From RACS-047 sp031553855 (GTDB taxonomy: Bacteria > Bacillota > Clostridia > Christensenellales > Pumilibacteraceae), in contig JAVBKW010000006.1 of NCBI GenBank assembly GCA_031553855.1, positions 57,680-121,679 of the forward strand: a stretch of 64,000 bases of DNA. The letters run 5' to 3'. Shown here one piece after another: positions 7,730 through 15,789 of this stretch. Position numbers and translations under genes: made by a program. Each line of letters opens with the position of its first letter. Positions within the stretch are counted from its first letter, which is position 1. The notes beneath the pieces were generated by a model that ran no database searches, was not told where the DNA came from, and saw only the letters and a list, made by a program, of their open reading frames with translations.

Positions 7730-7915
7730 ATGGCAAAGAAGTCAATGATAGCTAAGCAGAAAAGACCTGCTAAGTTTTCAACAAGAGCATATACGCGCTG
7801 CAATATTTGCGGCAGACCGCATGCGGTTTTAAAGAAATACGGCATTTGCAGAATCTGCTTCCGTGACCTTGCTTACAAAGGCGAGATTCCCGGAGTCAAG
7901 AAGGCAAGCTGGTAA
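7730..7915 (+). CDS. rpsN: 30S ribosomal protein S14, zinc type
   Basis: A 61-residue S14 of the short zinc-binding form (also called rpsZ). CNICGRP and CRICFR provide the two CXXC pairs. It starts MAKKSMIAKQKRPAKF. It acts in the 30S head next to S10 and S19. The gene keeps its standard place between rplE and rpsH, with AAGGAG before the ATG. Confidence 0.97.
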   Translation: MAKKSMIAKQKRPAKFSTRAYTRCNICGRPHAVLKKYGICRICFRDLAYKGEIPGVKKASW

Positions 7916-7929
7916 GGAGGGTTAGAAAA

Positions 7930-8328
7930 ATGGTTGTTACAGATCCTATTGCAGATTTATTAACGAGAGTTCGTAACGCTATCACGGCCCGCCATGATTC
8001 CGTAACGATGCCTAATTCAAAAATGAAAAAGGCTATCGCCGACATTTTAGTCGCGGAAGGCTATGTGAAAGCCGCTGAGGTCGCCGAAATCGACGGACAC
8101 AGCAAGTTAGTCATTTCTTTAAAGTACGGCGCAAAATACGCACGTGTCATCACGGCTTTAAAGCGTATTTCAAAGCCCGGTTTAAGAGTATATTGCGGAT
8201 ACGAAGATCTGCCTAAGGTTTTAGGCGGATTGGGAATAGCTATTATTTCCACGTCCAAAGGCATTATGACGGACAAACAGGCCCGCGCGGGCAAGATAGG
8301 CGGCGAAGTGCTTGCCTATGTATGGTAG
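7930..8328 (+). CDS. rpsH: 30S ribosomal protein S8
   Basis: A 132-residue S8: DPIADLLTRVRNA near the start, and the C-terminal STSKGIMTDKQARAGKIGGEVLAYVW ends with the usual family terminus. S8 binds the central domain of 16S rRNA and, in enterobacteria, represses the spc operon. A strong ribosome binding site (AAGGAGG) lies in the gap after rpsN. Confidence 0.98.
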   Translation: MVVTDPIADLLTRVRNAITARHDSVTMPNSKMKKAIADILVAEGYVKAAEVAEIDGHSKLVISLKYGAKYARVITALKRISKPGLRVYCGYEDLPKVLGGLGIAIISTSKGIMTDKQARAGKIGGEVLAYVW

Positions 8329-8342
8329 GAGGAGGATAGATT

Positions 8343-8909
8343 ATGTCGAGAATAGGTAGAATGACTGTCGCTATCCCTGCCGGCGTTACCGTCAGCTATA
8401 AAGATAAAATCGTTACCGTTAAAGGCCCCAAAGGCGAAATGTCGCAGTTAATCAACGACAGAAATATCGACGTTAAGGTCGAGGGCGCGGTTTTAGAGGT
8501 TGTCAGAAACGCAGAAACCAAGGAAACGAAGTCTAAGCACGGCTTGTACCGTATGCTTGTTGCCAATATGGTAGCGGGCGTCGTCACTCCGTTCACTAAG
8601 ACGGTCGTTATCCAGGGCGTCGGTTTCAAAGCGTCGGTAACAGGCTCCAAGCTCGTTATGAACATCGGTTTTTCGCATCCTGTAGAGTATACCGCTCCCG
8701 CAGGCATTGCCATCACCGTAGGCGAAACCAAAACCCAGAATTCAATGGCTATAACTCCCGTAACCGTTACCGGAATCTCCAAAGAGATTGTCGGTCAGGT
8801 TGCCGCAACGATCAAAAGTAAGCGTCCTGTCGAGCCGTATCACAACTATGGCCTGCACTATGCGGGTCAGGTTCTTGTGAAGAAAGAAGGCAAGACAGCA
8901 GGTAAGTAG
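8343..8909 (+). CDS. rplF: 50S ribosomal protein L6
   Basis: A 188-residue L6 with two copies of the L6 fold. It starts MSRIGRMTVAIPAGV and has VKGPKGEMSQ early and the KRPVEPYHNYGLHYAGQ motif near the C terminus, a slight variant of the usual KPPEPYKGKGI pattern. L6 lies near the factor-binding site and the sarcin-ricin loop. It is preceded by AGGAGGA. Confidence 0.96.
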   Translation: MSRIGRMTVAIPAGVTVSYKDKIVTVKGPKGEMSQLINDRNIDVKVEGAVLEVVRNAETKETKSKHGLYRMLVANMVAGVVTPFTKTVVIQGVGFKASVTGSKLVMNIGFSHPVEYTAPAGIAITVGETKTQNSMAITPVTVTGISKEIVGQVAATIKSKRPVEPYHNYGLHYAGQVLVKKEGKTAGK

Positions 8910-8921
8910 GAGTAAACGGTT

Positions 8922-9284
8922 ATGATAAACAAAGAAAATAAAAACGCAATCCGCGCGAAAAGACATTTGCGCGTCCGCAAGAATATCAACGGCACAGCAG
9001 AATGCCCCAGAATGAACGTTTACAGAAGCACCGCTCACATCTACGTGCAGATCATCAACGACGTCGAGGGCAAAACTTTAGTGTCAAGCTCCACCGTTGC
9101 CAAGGATCTCGACGTTAAGGGTATGAGCAAGCAGAAAGCTGCCGAGGCAGTCGGAGCGGCCGTTGCGAAAAAAGCTATGGCTGCCGGCATCGAAAACGTT
9201 GTTTTCGACCGCGGCGGGTATCTCTACACCGGCAGAGTCAAGGCTCTTGCCGACGGCGCTCGCGCGGCCGGACTGAAGTTCTAA
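8922..9284 (+). CDS. rplR: 50S ribosomal protein L18
   Basis: A 120-residue L18 with the motifs RAKRHLRVRKNINGTAECPR, MNVYRSTAHIYVQIIND and the C-terminal FDRGGYLYTGRVKALADGAR. L18 delivers 5S rRNA to the large subunit together with L5. It follows rplF after 12 nt and precedes rpsE after 15 nt. Confidence 0.97.
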   Translation: MINKENKNAIRAKRHLRVRKNINGTAECPRMNVYRSTAHIYVQIINDVEGKTLVSSSTVAKDLDVKGMSKQKAAEAVGAAVAKKAMAAGIENVVFDRGGYLYTGRVKALADGARAAGLKF

Positions 9285-9299
9285 GGGAGGCGAAGAAAA

Positions 9300-9809
9300 A
9301 TGGCTAAACGTGAAGAAATAATGAAGCCGGACGACGGCATTAAAACCAAGCTTGTCGCAGTAAACAGAGTTACAAAGGTCGTTAAGGGTGGACGCAATAT
9401 GCGCTTCTCGGCTCTTGTAGTTGTGGGCGACGGCAAAGGTTCTGTCGGTTACGGCACAGGCAAGGCCGCCGAGGTTCCCGAGGCAATCAAAAAGGCAGAG
9501 CAGACGGCGCGCCGCAATATGGAAAAAATCGCGCTCAACGGCAGCACAATTCCCCACGATATCACAGGTAAATTCGGAACGAGCAAGGTCTTTTTAAAGC
9601 CCGCTCCCGAGGGTACCGGAGTTATCGCAGGCGGATCTGTGCGCGCGGTCGTCGAGCTTGCGGGCATCAAGAATATTACGGCCAAAAGCTTTGGTTCCCG
9701 TAATCCGATAAACAGCGTAAAAGCTACTATCGAAGGCCTTTACGGCTTAAGAAACGCCGAGCAGTTCGCTGCCCTGCGCGGAAAAACCGTAGAAGAGATT
9801 TTAGGATAA
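9300..9809 (+). CDS. rpsE: 30S ribosomal protein S5
   Basis: A 169-residue S5. The N-terminal double-stranded RNA-binding domain has RVTKVVKGGRNMRF and VVGDGKGSVGYGTGKA (about residues 20-60), and the C-terminal domain has GSVRAVVELAGI and the SRNPINSVKAT loop. S5 lines the mRNA entry and affects accuracy; the spectinomycin-site loop looks normal. The ribosome binding site is AGGGAGG. Confidence 0.98.
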   Translation: MAKREEIMKPDDGIKTKLVAVNRVTKVVKGGRNMRFSALVVVGDGKGSVGYGTGKAAEVPEAIKKAEQTARRNMEKIALNGSTIPHDITGKFGTSKVFLKPAPEGTGVIAGGSVRAVVELAGIKNITAKSFGSRNPINSVKATIEGLYGLRNAEQFAALRGKTVEEILG

Positions 9810-9821
9810 GGTGAACTGAAA

Positions 9822-10007
9822 ATGGATAGCAAAAAGCTTAAAATAACTCTTGTAAAAAGCACTATCGCCTGCCTTGATAAGCAGAAAAAGACTGTCGAGG
9901 CTTTAGGGCTCAAAAAGATACGTTCGAGCGTTATACACGAGGACAGCCCGGCTTTGCAGGGAATGTTGTTCGTCGTTAAGCATCTCGTTTCGGTAGAGGA
10001 GATTTAA
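9822..10007 (+). CDS. rpmD: 50S ribosomal protein L30
   Basis: A 61-residue L30 starting MDSKKLKITLVKSTIACL, with the core KKTVEALGLKKIRSSVIHED and a terminal HLVSVEEI. The length matches the short bacterial form. It is a small peripheral protein near 5S rRNA. The start has GGTGA before it, a weaker site than its neighbours have. It ends 2 nt before rplO. Confidence 0.96.
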   Translation: MDSKKLKITLVKSTIACLDKQKKTVEALGLKKIRSSVIHEDSPALQGMLFVVKHLVSVEEI

Positions 10008-10009
10008 TT

Positions 10010-10453
10010 ATGAGATTAGGCGATTTATCTCCTGCTGCAAACAGCAGGCAAAAGACCAAAAGGCTCGGCAGAGGTATCGGCTCCGGGCTCGGCAAAACTG
10101 CCGGTAAGGGTCATAAAGGTCAATGGGCGCGCTCCGGCGGCGGAGTCCGCGTAGGCTTTGAAGGCGGACAAATGTCACTTATGCGCCGTATCCCTAAAAC
10201 CGGCTTCGATAACAACTGGAAAAAAGTTTATTCCGTAGTCAATATTTCCGAATTGGAGGTTTTTGAAAACGGAACCGTAGTTAATGCGGAATTACTCTTA
10301 CAAAAAGGCATTCTTTCAAAGGTTGAGCCGTACGGCATCAAGGTTTTGGGAGACGGCGAATTTACCAAAAGTTTAACTGTTCAGGCAAGTAAATTTTCAA
10401 AAGCAGCAGCTTCTAAAATCGAACAAGCAGGCGGCAAAGCAGAGGTATTATAA
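10010..10453 (+). CDS. rplO: 50S ribosomal protein L15
   Basis: A 147-residue L15. The glycine-rich basic N-terminal extension is clear (KRLGRGIGSGLGKTAGKGHKGQ), followed by GFEGGQMSLMRRIPKTGF. The globular C-terminal half ends in SKAAASKIEQAGGKAEVL. L15 threads deep into 23S rRNA and is a late-assembly protein. Its stop overlaps the secY start by one base (TAATG). Confidence 0.97.
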   Translation: MRLGDLSPAANSRQKTKRLGRGIGSGLGKTAGKGHKGQWARSGGGVRVGFEGGQMSLMRRIPKTGFDNNWKKVYSVVNISELEVFENGTVVNAELLLQKGILSKVEPYGIKVLGDGEFTKSLTVQASKFSKAAASKIEQAGGKAEVL

Positions 10454-11766
10454 TGTTTCAGACGTTAATTAACGCGTTTAAGAATAAGGAAGTCCGCACC
10501 AAGATCCTGATAACTTTGGGAATGCTCCTGATTTACAGGCTCGGCTGCTGGCTCCCCGTTCCGGGCATCGACTCTTCGGCGTACAATACTGCTACGGAAG
10601 GTACGGTAAACACAATGTTGAGCCTGCTCTCGTCAATCACGGGCGGCGCGCTTTCAAACGGCGCATTTTTGGCTATCGGCGTTTCCCCCTATATCAACGC
10701 GTCGATTATCATCCAGCTTCTTACCGTCGCTATCCCCAAGCTAGAAGAATGGTCTAAGCAGGGCGATGACGGCAGAAAGAAAATCAATAACGTTACCCGT
10801 ATAGCTACGTTTCTCTTAGCTATCGCACAGGCGACGGGTATTGTTATCAGCTGGTCGAACTCAAACGGTATCAACGCGGACATATTCGGCGCAAATACGC
10901 AGGTTTGGCTTGTTTGTATTTTTGTTGCCGTCATTTTGATCGCGGGCTCGATGTTCACGATGTGGCTGGGCGAAAGGATCACCGAAATCGGGGTAGGCAA
11001 CGGTATTTCCCTGCTTATCTTCGTCGGTATACTTTCAACTGCCGGAACCTCGATCATCGCAACCGCTACCGCTATACCGGGCGACGAAACAAACCAGAAA
11101 TTGTTCGAGCTTATCGGCTTTCTGCTTTTAGTCGTCCTCATTTTCGCTTTCATTGTTTTCATCGACCTTTCCGAGCGCAGGATACCCATCCAGTACGCGA
11201 AACAGATAAAGGGCAGAAAGCAGTACGGCGGACAAAGCACGCATATTCCGATCAAGGTCAACGCAAGCGGCGTTCTTCCGATCATCTTCTCGAACGCGAT
11301 CATCACGTTCCCGCAGCTGATCTTCTCCTTGTTCTTAAGCCCCGATAACTCGTTCTACGCATGGTGGATGAAGTATCTGGGAGTCGGAACTATCGCTTAC
11401 AGCGTCGTAGTAGGTTTGCTTATTTTAGCATTCTCCTATTTCTATGCCCAGATCCAGTTCAATCCCGAAGAGGTTTCCAGAAATATTCAGCAGTACGGCG
11501 GATTTATCCCCGGTATCAGACCCGGTAAGCCTACAAGCGACTATCTCAAGAAAATCTCGAAAAGATTGACTTTCTTCGGCGCGATCTTCTTAGCGTTCAT
11601 CGCTATCGTTCCGTCGATAATATTCAGCTTAGTAATTAAAGAGCCGACTCTGTTGAACGCGTTCGCCGCAACCGGAATGCTCATCGTAGTTTCCGTAGCG
11701 TTGGAATTCGATAAACAGCTGCAGTCACTATTAATGATGAAGCAATACAAGGGCTTCTTGAAATAA
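10453..11766 (+). CDS. secY: Protein translocase channel subunit SecY
   Basis: A 437-residue SecY, with the usual ten membrane segments. It starts MFQTLINAFKNKEVRTKILITL and shows the lateral-gate and plug regions (LGCWLPVPGID, GGALSNGAFLAIGVSPYINASI), IGVGNGISLLIF and the C-terminal RPGKPTSDYL loop. It forms the SecYEG pore for protein export and membrane insertion. It is translationally coupled to rplO by a one-base overlap. A palindromic gap follows before adk. Confidence 0.98.
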   Translation: MFQTLINAFKNKEVRTKILITLGMLLIYRLGCWLPVPGIDSSAYNTATEGTVNTMLSLLSSITGGALSNGAFLAIGVSPYINASIIIQLLTVAIPKLEEWSKQGDDGRKKINNVTRIATFLLAIAQATGIVISWSNSNGINADIFGANTQVWLVCIFVAVILIAGSMFTMWLGERITEIGVGNGISLLIFVGILSTAGTSIIATATAIPGDETNQKLFELIGFLLLVVLIFAFIVFIDLSERRIPIQYAKQIKGRKQYGGQSTHIPIKVNASGVLPIIFSNAIITFPQLIFSLFLSPDNSFYAWWMKYLGVGTIAYSVVVGLLILAFSYFYAQIQFNPEEVSRNIQQYGGFIPGIRPGKPTSDYLKKISKRLTFFGAIFLAFIAIVPSIIFSLVIKEPTLLNAFAATGMLIVVSVALEFDKQLQSLLMMKQYKGFLK

Positions 11767-11777
11767 CAAGCCGATAA

Positions 11778-11900
11778 AAAACCTTGAAACGGCACTTGAT
11801 CCGGACTGCGTGCGCAGCTGCGTCGTCGGTTACGTATTAAATATACGCGCCCTCCTAGCACAGCGCCGGCTGTCCGGCTGAAGTACCGTTTGAAGGTTTT
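11778..11900. repeat. Imperfect palindrome between secY and adk
   Basis: Two 20-nt arms (11778-11797 and 11881-11900, starting AAAACCTT) match with two mismatches and enclose further inverted pairs such as CCGGAC/GTCCGG. The centre holds TACGTATTAAATATACG-like sequence. Part of the interior (GACTGCGTGC... GTCGTCGGTT) recurs at 32508-32535. It may end or attenuate transcription, but it also behaves like a member of a dispersed palindrome family. Confidence 0.55.
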
Positions 11901-11973
11901 AATCCAAGCTTTTCAAGCTTTACGATTGTTTTTTCTAAGGCGAATAACTAAAAACTAAAAAAGGATTTTTTGA

Positions 11974-12591
11974 ATGAACCTGATTTTACTTGGCGCGCCG
12001 GGAGCCGGAAAGGGCACTCAGGCGGTGCGGATCGCGGAAGAATATAAGATCCCCCACATTTCTACGGGCGATATTTTCAGAAAGAATATCAAAGAGGGTA
12101 CGCCGGTAGGCTTGAAGGCAAAGGCTTTTATCGATAAGGGCCAGCTTGTTCCCGACGAGGTCACTGTGGAAATAGTGGCAAACAGGATCAAAGAGTCCGA
12201 CTGCAAAAACGGTTATCTTCTTGACGGGTTCCCCCGCAATACGGCTCAAGCCCAGGCTTTAGATAAGCTTACGAAAATCGATACGGTAATCAATATCGAC
12301 GTAGATTTAGATAAGCTGATGAACAGGCTTACAGGCAGAAGGGTTTGCGGAAACTGCGGCGAAAGCTACCATATCACGACCTATTCAGAAAAAACCTGCA
12401 AAAAATGCAGCGGCGAGATAATCCACAGAGCCGACGATAAGGAAGAAACGGTCAAGTCGAGGCTTGATGTCTATTCAGCTCAAACTGCTCCGCTTATCGA
12501 CTTCTATACCAAAAAAGGCGTTATAAAAAACGTCGACGGTATGCAGGCTATTGAGGACGTTTTCGCGGACATCAAAAAGGCGTTAAGATAA
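11974..12591 (+). CDS. adk: Adenylate kinase
   Basis: A 205-residue adenylate kinase, which converts ATP and AMP to two ADP. Visible: the P-loop GAPGAGKGTQ (residues 7-16), the AMP-binding STGDIFR and LLDGFPRN, and a zinc-binding lid with CGNC and CKKC as in other Gram-positive enzymes, followed by HRADDKEETVKSRL. It is slightly shorter than the usual 215. The start follows AAAAAAGGA. It sits between secY and map as in Bacillus. Confidence 0.97.
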   Translation: MNLILLGAPGAGKGTQAVRIAEEYKIPHISTGDIFRKNIKEGTPVGLKAKAFIDKGQLVPDEVTVEIVANRIKESDCKNGYLLDGFPRNTAQAQALDKLTKIDTVINIDVDLDKLMNRLTGRRVCGNCGESYHITTYSEKTCKKCSGEIIHRADDKEETVKSRLDVYSAQTAPLIDFYTKKGVIKNVDGMQAIEDVFADIKKALR

Positions 12592-12595
12592 TTTA

Positions 12596-13360
12596 ATGAT
12601 ACCCGTCAAAACTGAAAAAGAAATTGTAAAAATGCGCGAGGCTTGCGCGATCGTCGCAAAGACTCACGAGCTGCTGGCAAAGCATATAAAAGCCGGAGTT
12701 ACTACCGCGCAATTGGACGCTTTGGCCGAAGAGTTCATCCTCTCCTGCGGCGCTAAACCGAATTTCAAACACTATAACGGCTATCCCGCAACCGCCTGCA
12801 TATCGGTAAACGACGTGGTTGTACACGGAATACCCTCGCCGGATCAGGTTTTAGAGGAGGGCGATATCGTTTCGGTGGATTTGGGCGCGGTCAAGGACGG
12901 CTATCACGGCGACGCGGCAAGGACTTATCCGGTCGGAAAAGTATCGGCCCGCAGGCAAAAGCTAATCGACGTAACGCGCGAATGCTTCTTTGAGGGACTC
13001 AAAGAAGTAGCTCCCGGCAAACGCTTAGGCGATATATCAAGCGCGGTGCAATCTCACGCCGAAGCAAACGGATTTTCAGTCGTTCGGGTAATGGTAGGGC
13101 ACGGCATCGGTAAAAAGCTTCATGAGGAACCGTCGATCCCCAATTTCGGCCCGCCCGGGCAGGGCGCGGTTTTGAAGAAGGGCTACTGCCTTGCGATAGA
13201 GCCGATGATAAACGCCGGTACTTTCAAGGTCAAATTCGACGCGGACGGCTGGACGTGCAGAACGCTCGACGGCTCGGACAGCGCGCACTATGAAAATACG
13301 GTGTTGGTCACAGAAAGCGGATACGAGATACTTACATTGCTCCACGGCGAAACACTATAA
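12596..13360 (+). CDS. map: Methionine aminopeptidase, type I
   Basis: A 254-residue enzyme that removes the initiator methionine from new proteins. Metal ligands are in DLGAVKDGYHGDAART (two Asp, about residues 97-112), GHGIGKKLHEEP (His, about residue 166), EPMINAG (Glu) and the last HYENTVLVTE (Glu). The length fits type Ia. It starts 4 nt after adk and is probably coupled to it. Confidence 0.97.
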   Translation: MIPVKTEKEIVKMREACAIVAKTHELLAKHIKAGVTTAQLDALAEEFILSCGAKPNFKHYNGYPATACISVNDVVVHGIPSPDQVLEEGDIVSVDLGAVKDGYHGDAARTYPVGKVSARRQKLIDVTRECFFEGLKEVAPGKRLGDISSAVQSHAEANGFSVVRVMVGHGIGKKLHEEPSIPNFGPPGQGAVLKKGYCLAIEPMINAGTFKVKFDADGWTCRTLDGSDSAHYENTVLVTESGYEILTLLHGETL

Positions 13361-13451
13361 AAACATATCCTTTTAACGCTAAAAAAAGATAAAAAAACGG
13401 ATATTATTTTAAAATCCTCTATGCTCCCTAAAACAAGGCAGTCCAAAATAA

Positions 13452-13480
13452 TTTACAAAATATAAATTATATGATATACT
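13452..13480 (+). promoter_or_regulatory. Promoter of the KOW protein-infA unit
   Basis: TTTACA (13452-13457), 17-bp spacer and TATACT (13475-13480). The first ATG lies only 10 nt after the -10 box, so the message would have a leader of about 4 nt and no ribosome binding site. This gives the initiation-factor genes their own start inside the ribosomal cluster. Confidence 0.7.
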
Positions 13481-13490
13481 AATCGGACTT

Positions 13491-13757
13491 ATGGAAAAAA
13501 AATCGTTTTCCCCGGGAAACATAGTTTTAAGCCTCAAAGGGCGCGACTCCGGCAAAAAATACATGATAATTGAAATAGTGAATCCCGATTTTGCGCTTAT
13601 CGCCGACGGCAGCTGCCGAAAGCTTTCAAACCCTAAACTCAAACGCATCAAACATTTTAAGTTTTTGGCGGCGGGAGAGGCAGGCAGCGAAGAGTTTTTC
13701 AAGCAATGCGACGACGGAGCGGTCATAAATATATTAAGGAAATTTGAAGGGAGGTAA
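13491..13757 (+). CDS. KOW-domain RNA-binding protein (L14e-like)
   Basis: An 88-residue basic protein. The N-terminal KOW-like segment reads PGNIVLSLKGRDSGKKYMI and is followed by a short region rich in lysine (NPKLKRIKHFKF). Proteins of this kind, related to archaeal/eukaryotic L14e/L6e/L27e, are found just before infA in many Clostridia and probably bind RNA or ribosomes; the role is unknown. The gene lacks a ribosome binding site and probably starts a leaderless transcript. infA begins 3 nt after its stop. Confidence 0.8.
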   Translation: MEKKSFSPGNIVLSLKGRDSGKKYMIIEIVNPDFALIADGSCRKLSNPKLKRIKHFKFLAAGEAGSEEFFKQCDDGAVINILRKFEGR

Positions 13758-13760
13758 TTT

Positions 13761-13982
13761 ATGCCTAAAGACGACAATATCGAGGCTGAAGGAACCGTTA
13801 TAGAATGCTTGCGCAATGCGGTTTTCAAGGTCAAGCTTGCCAACGGGCATATTGTCACCTGCACGATATCCGGAAAAATCAGGATGCATTACATCAAGAT
13901 TTTGGTCGGAGACACTGTCAAACTGGAAATGTCGCCTTATGATATTACGAAAGGGCGTATTACCTACAGAAATAAATTTTAA
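13761..13982 (+). CDS. infA: Translation initiation factor IF-1
   Basis: A 73-residue IF-1 with an OB fold: MPKDDNIEAEGTVIECL, then FKVKLANGHIVTCTISGKIRM and GDTVKLEMSPYD, ending in GRITYR. It occupies the A site during initiation. The GGGAGG ribosome binding site lies in the end of the previous gene. IF-1 next to rpmJ is the usual Bacillota arrangement. Confidence 0.97.
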   Translation: MPKDDNIEAEGTVIECLRNAVFKVKLANGHIVTCTISGKIRMHYIKILVGDTVKLEMSPYDITKGRITYRNKF

Positions 13983-14007
13983 GTTTTAAAATCAAGGAGA
14001 TATTCAT

Positions 14008-14124
14008 ATGAAAGTCAGATCGTCGGTTAAGCCTATGTGCGATAAATGCAAAGTCATCAAAAGACACGGAAAGGTTATGATTATTTGCGCTAAATACGCT
14101 AATCACAAACAAAAACAGGGTTAA
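14008..14124 (+). CDS. rpmJ: 50S ribosomal protein L36, zinc type
   Basis: A 38-residue protein: MKVRSSVKPMCDKCKVIKR followed by ...VMIICAKYANHKQKQG. The zinc ligands Cys11, Cys14, Cys27 and a histidine at 33 are present, so this is the Zn-dependent form. An AAGGAGA ribosome binding site ends at about 14000. It lies between infA and rpsM, its standard place. Confidence 0.96.
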   Translation: MKVRSSVKPMCDKCKVIKRHGKVMIICAKYANHKQKQG

Positions 14125-14339
14125 AAACAATTAAAATACTATTGCAAAACGGTCGGTTTGGAACAAATCAGCCTTTTTTGCGGTTATAGGGCCGTTAATT
14201 TTAGTTTGGTTCATCCAAAATTTGTAACTTTTAGATACAGAGAATTACTGCTTAACGTGCGGATCAGCCTAACATTCCATAGGCGCGCGCGAAAGCGTTT
14301 GGAGATAGATATATTTTAAATTTTTAAGGAGAAAAAACA

Positions 14340-14714
14340 GTGGCACGTATTGCTGGAGTTGATTTGCCCAGGGAAAAACGTATCGAGATCGGTCTTACGT
14401 ATATCTACGGGATCGGCCGCCCGATGGCAAATAAAATTTTAAAAGAAACAAGCGTCAACCCTGAGATCCGCGTTAAGGATCTTTCGGAAGAGGACGTTAA
14501 TAAGCTTCGTAACTATATCGAAAAATCGGTAAAAGTCGAGGGCGACCTTCACAGGGAAGTCGCGCTCAATATCAAACGCCTTATTGAAATCGGTTGCTAC
14601 CGCGGTGTCCGTCACCGTAAGGGTCTGCCCGTCCGCGGTCAGAACACTAAGCAGAATGCGCGTACAAGGAAAGGCCCTAAACGCACAGTCGGCAGAGCAA
14701 AGGCTAAGAAGTAG
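14340..14714 (+). CDS. rpsM: 30S ribosomal protein S13
   Basis: A 124-residue S13 that starts with GTG: the frame gives MARIAGVDLPREKRIEIGL, and AAGGAGAA is properly spaced before it. The helix-two-turn-helix region is followed by the C-terminal RHRKGLPVRGQNTKQNART tail, which contacts tRNA. S13 forms the head bridges with the 50S subunit. A 215-nt gap with no recognisable gene separates it from rpmJ. Confidence 0.97.
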   Translation: MARIAGVDLPREKRIEIGLTYIYGIGRPMANKILKETSVNPEIRVKDLSEEDVNKLRNYIEKSVKVEGDLHREVALNIKRLIEIGCYRGVRHRKGLPVRGQNTKQNARTRKGPKRTVGRAKAKK

Positions 14715-14726
14715 GAGATTTGAATC

Positions 14727-15116
14727 ATGGCTGTTAAAAAAACTACAACTAAAAAAAGAATTACTAAAAGTATTGATAAGGGTCAGGTTCATATCCAGGC
14801 TTCTTTCAATAATACGCTCATCACCATCACCGATGAGCAGGGTAACGCTATCTCGGCTTGCAGCGCGGGAGCTTTAGGTTTCAGAGGAAGCCGTAAGTCC
14901 ACTCCGTACGCAGCTCAGGCGGCATGCGAAAAAGCGGCTATTGCGGCTAAAGAACACGGACTTAGGTCTGTCGAGGTTTTCGTTAAGGGGCCGGGTTCGG
15001 GAAGAGAGTCCGCAGTCCGCGCACTCGAAGTAGCGGGCATTTTCGTTACGGCTATCACCGACGTTTCGCCCATCCCGCACAACGGCTGCAGACCGCCCAA
15101 GCGCAGAAGAGTATAA
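14727..15116 (+). CDS. rpsK: 30S ribosomal protein S11
   Basis: A 129-residue S11 with a basic N terminus (KKTTTKKRITKS), the central HIQASFNNTLITITD and the C-terminal DVSPIPHNGCRPPKRRRV, a near-invariant signature of the platform protein. It helps form the mRNA exit site. It lies 12 nt after rpsM and 15 nt before rpsD. Confidence 0.98.
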   Translation: MAVKKTTTKKRITKSIDKGQVHIQASFNNTLITITDEQGNAISACSAGALGFRGSRKSTPYAAQAACEKAAIAAKEHGLRSVEVFVKGPGSGRESAVRALEVAGIFVTAITDVSPIPHNGCRPPKRRRV

Positions 15117-15131
15117 GGAGAATACACAAAA

Positions 15132-15752
15132 ATGGCAAAATATACATGTGCAGATTGCAAACTGTGCCGCAGAGAAGGGCAGAAATTGTTCCTTAAAGGC
15201 GAGCGCTGCTCAACTAAAAAATGCGCGATGGACCGCCGCCCGGTAGCTCCCGGACAGCACGGTACTTCCAGACGCAAGCCGTCTGAGTACAATATCCAGC
15301 TGCGTGAAAAGCAAAAGGTCAAAAGGGCTTACGGACTGCTCGAAAAGCAGTTCCACGGCTATTTTGAAGAGGCCGACCGCATCAAAGGCGTAACCGGCGA
15401 AAATATGCTTATTCTTTTGGAAAAACGCCTCGATAACGTTGTATACCGTATGGGTATCGGTTCTTCAAGGGCTATGAGCCGCCAGATAGTCAATCACGGA
15501 CATATCACCGTTAACGGCAAGAGCGTCAATATCCCTTCGTACGAAGTTAAACCCGGCGATATTATCGGGATCAAGGAAAACAAGAAAGAAAACGAGCTTT
15601 TTAAAGAGCTTAAGGGCGCTAAGATCGTTATGCCTAAATGGGTCGAGTTCGATACGGAAACCTTTGTCGGCAAAATCGTTGAGAACCCCAAACGCGAGGA
15701 TATTGACCTTACTATCAATGAACAGCTTATCGTCGAGTTATATTCCAAGTAA
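15132..15752 (+). CDS. rpsD: 30S ribosomal protein S4, zinc-binding form
   Basis: A 206-residue S4. The N-terminal region has the four-cysteine pattern C-x2-C ... C-x4-C (CADCKLC, then CSTKKC), so this is the zinc-binding variety. The S4 RNA-binding fold follows with LEKRLDNVVYRMG and RQIVNHGHITVNGKSVNIPS. S4 starts 30S assembly. It is located inside the alpha operon between rpsK and rpoA. Confidence 0.97.
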   Translation: MAKYTCADCKLCRREGQKLFLKGERCSTKKCAMDRRPVAPGQHGTSRRKPSEYNIQLREKQKVKRAYGLLEKQFHGYFEEADRIKGVTGENMLILLEKRLDNVVYRMGIGSSRAMSRQIVNHGHITVNGKSVNIPSYEVKPGDIIGIKENKKENELFKELKGAKIVMPKWVEFDTETFVGKIVENPKREDIDLTINEQLIVELYSK

Positions 15753-15789
15753 TTTAGCGCAATAAAACTTCAAGGAGATGTAATCTAAT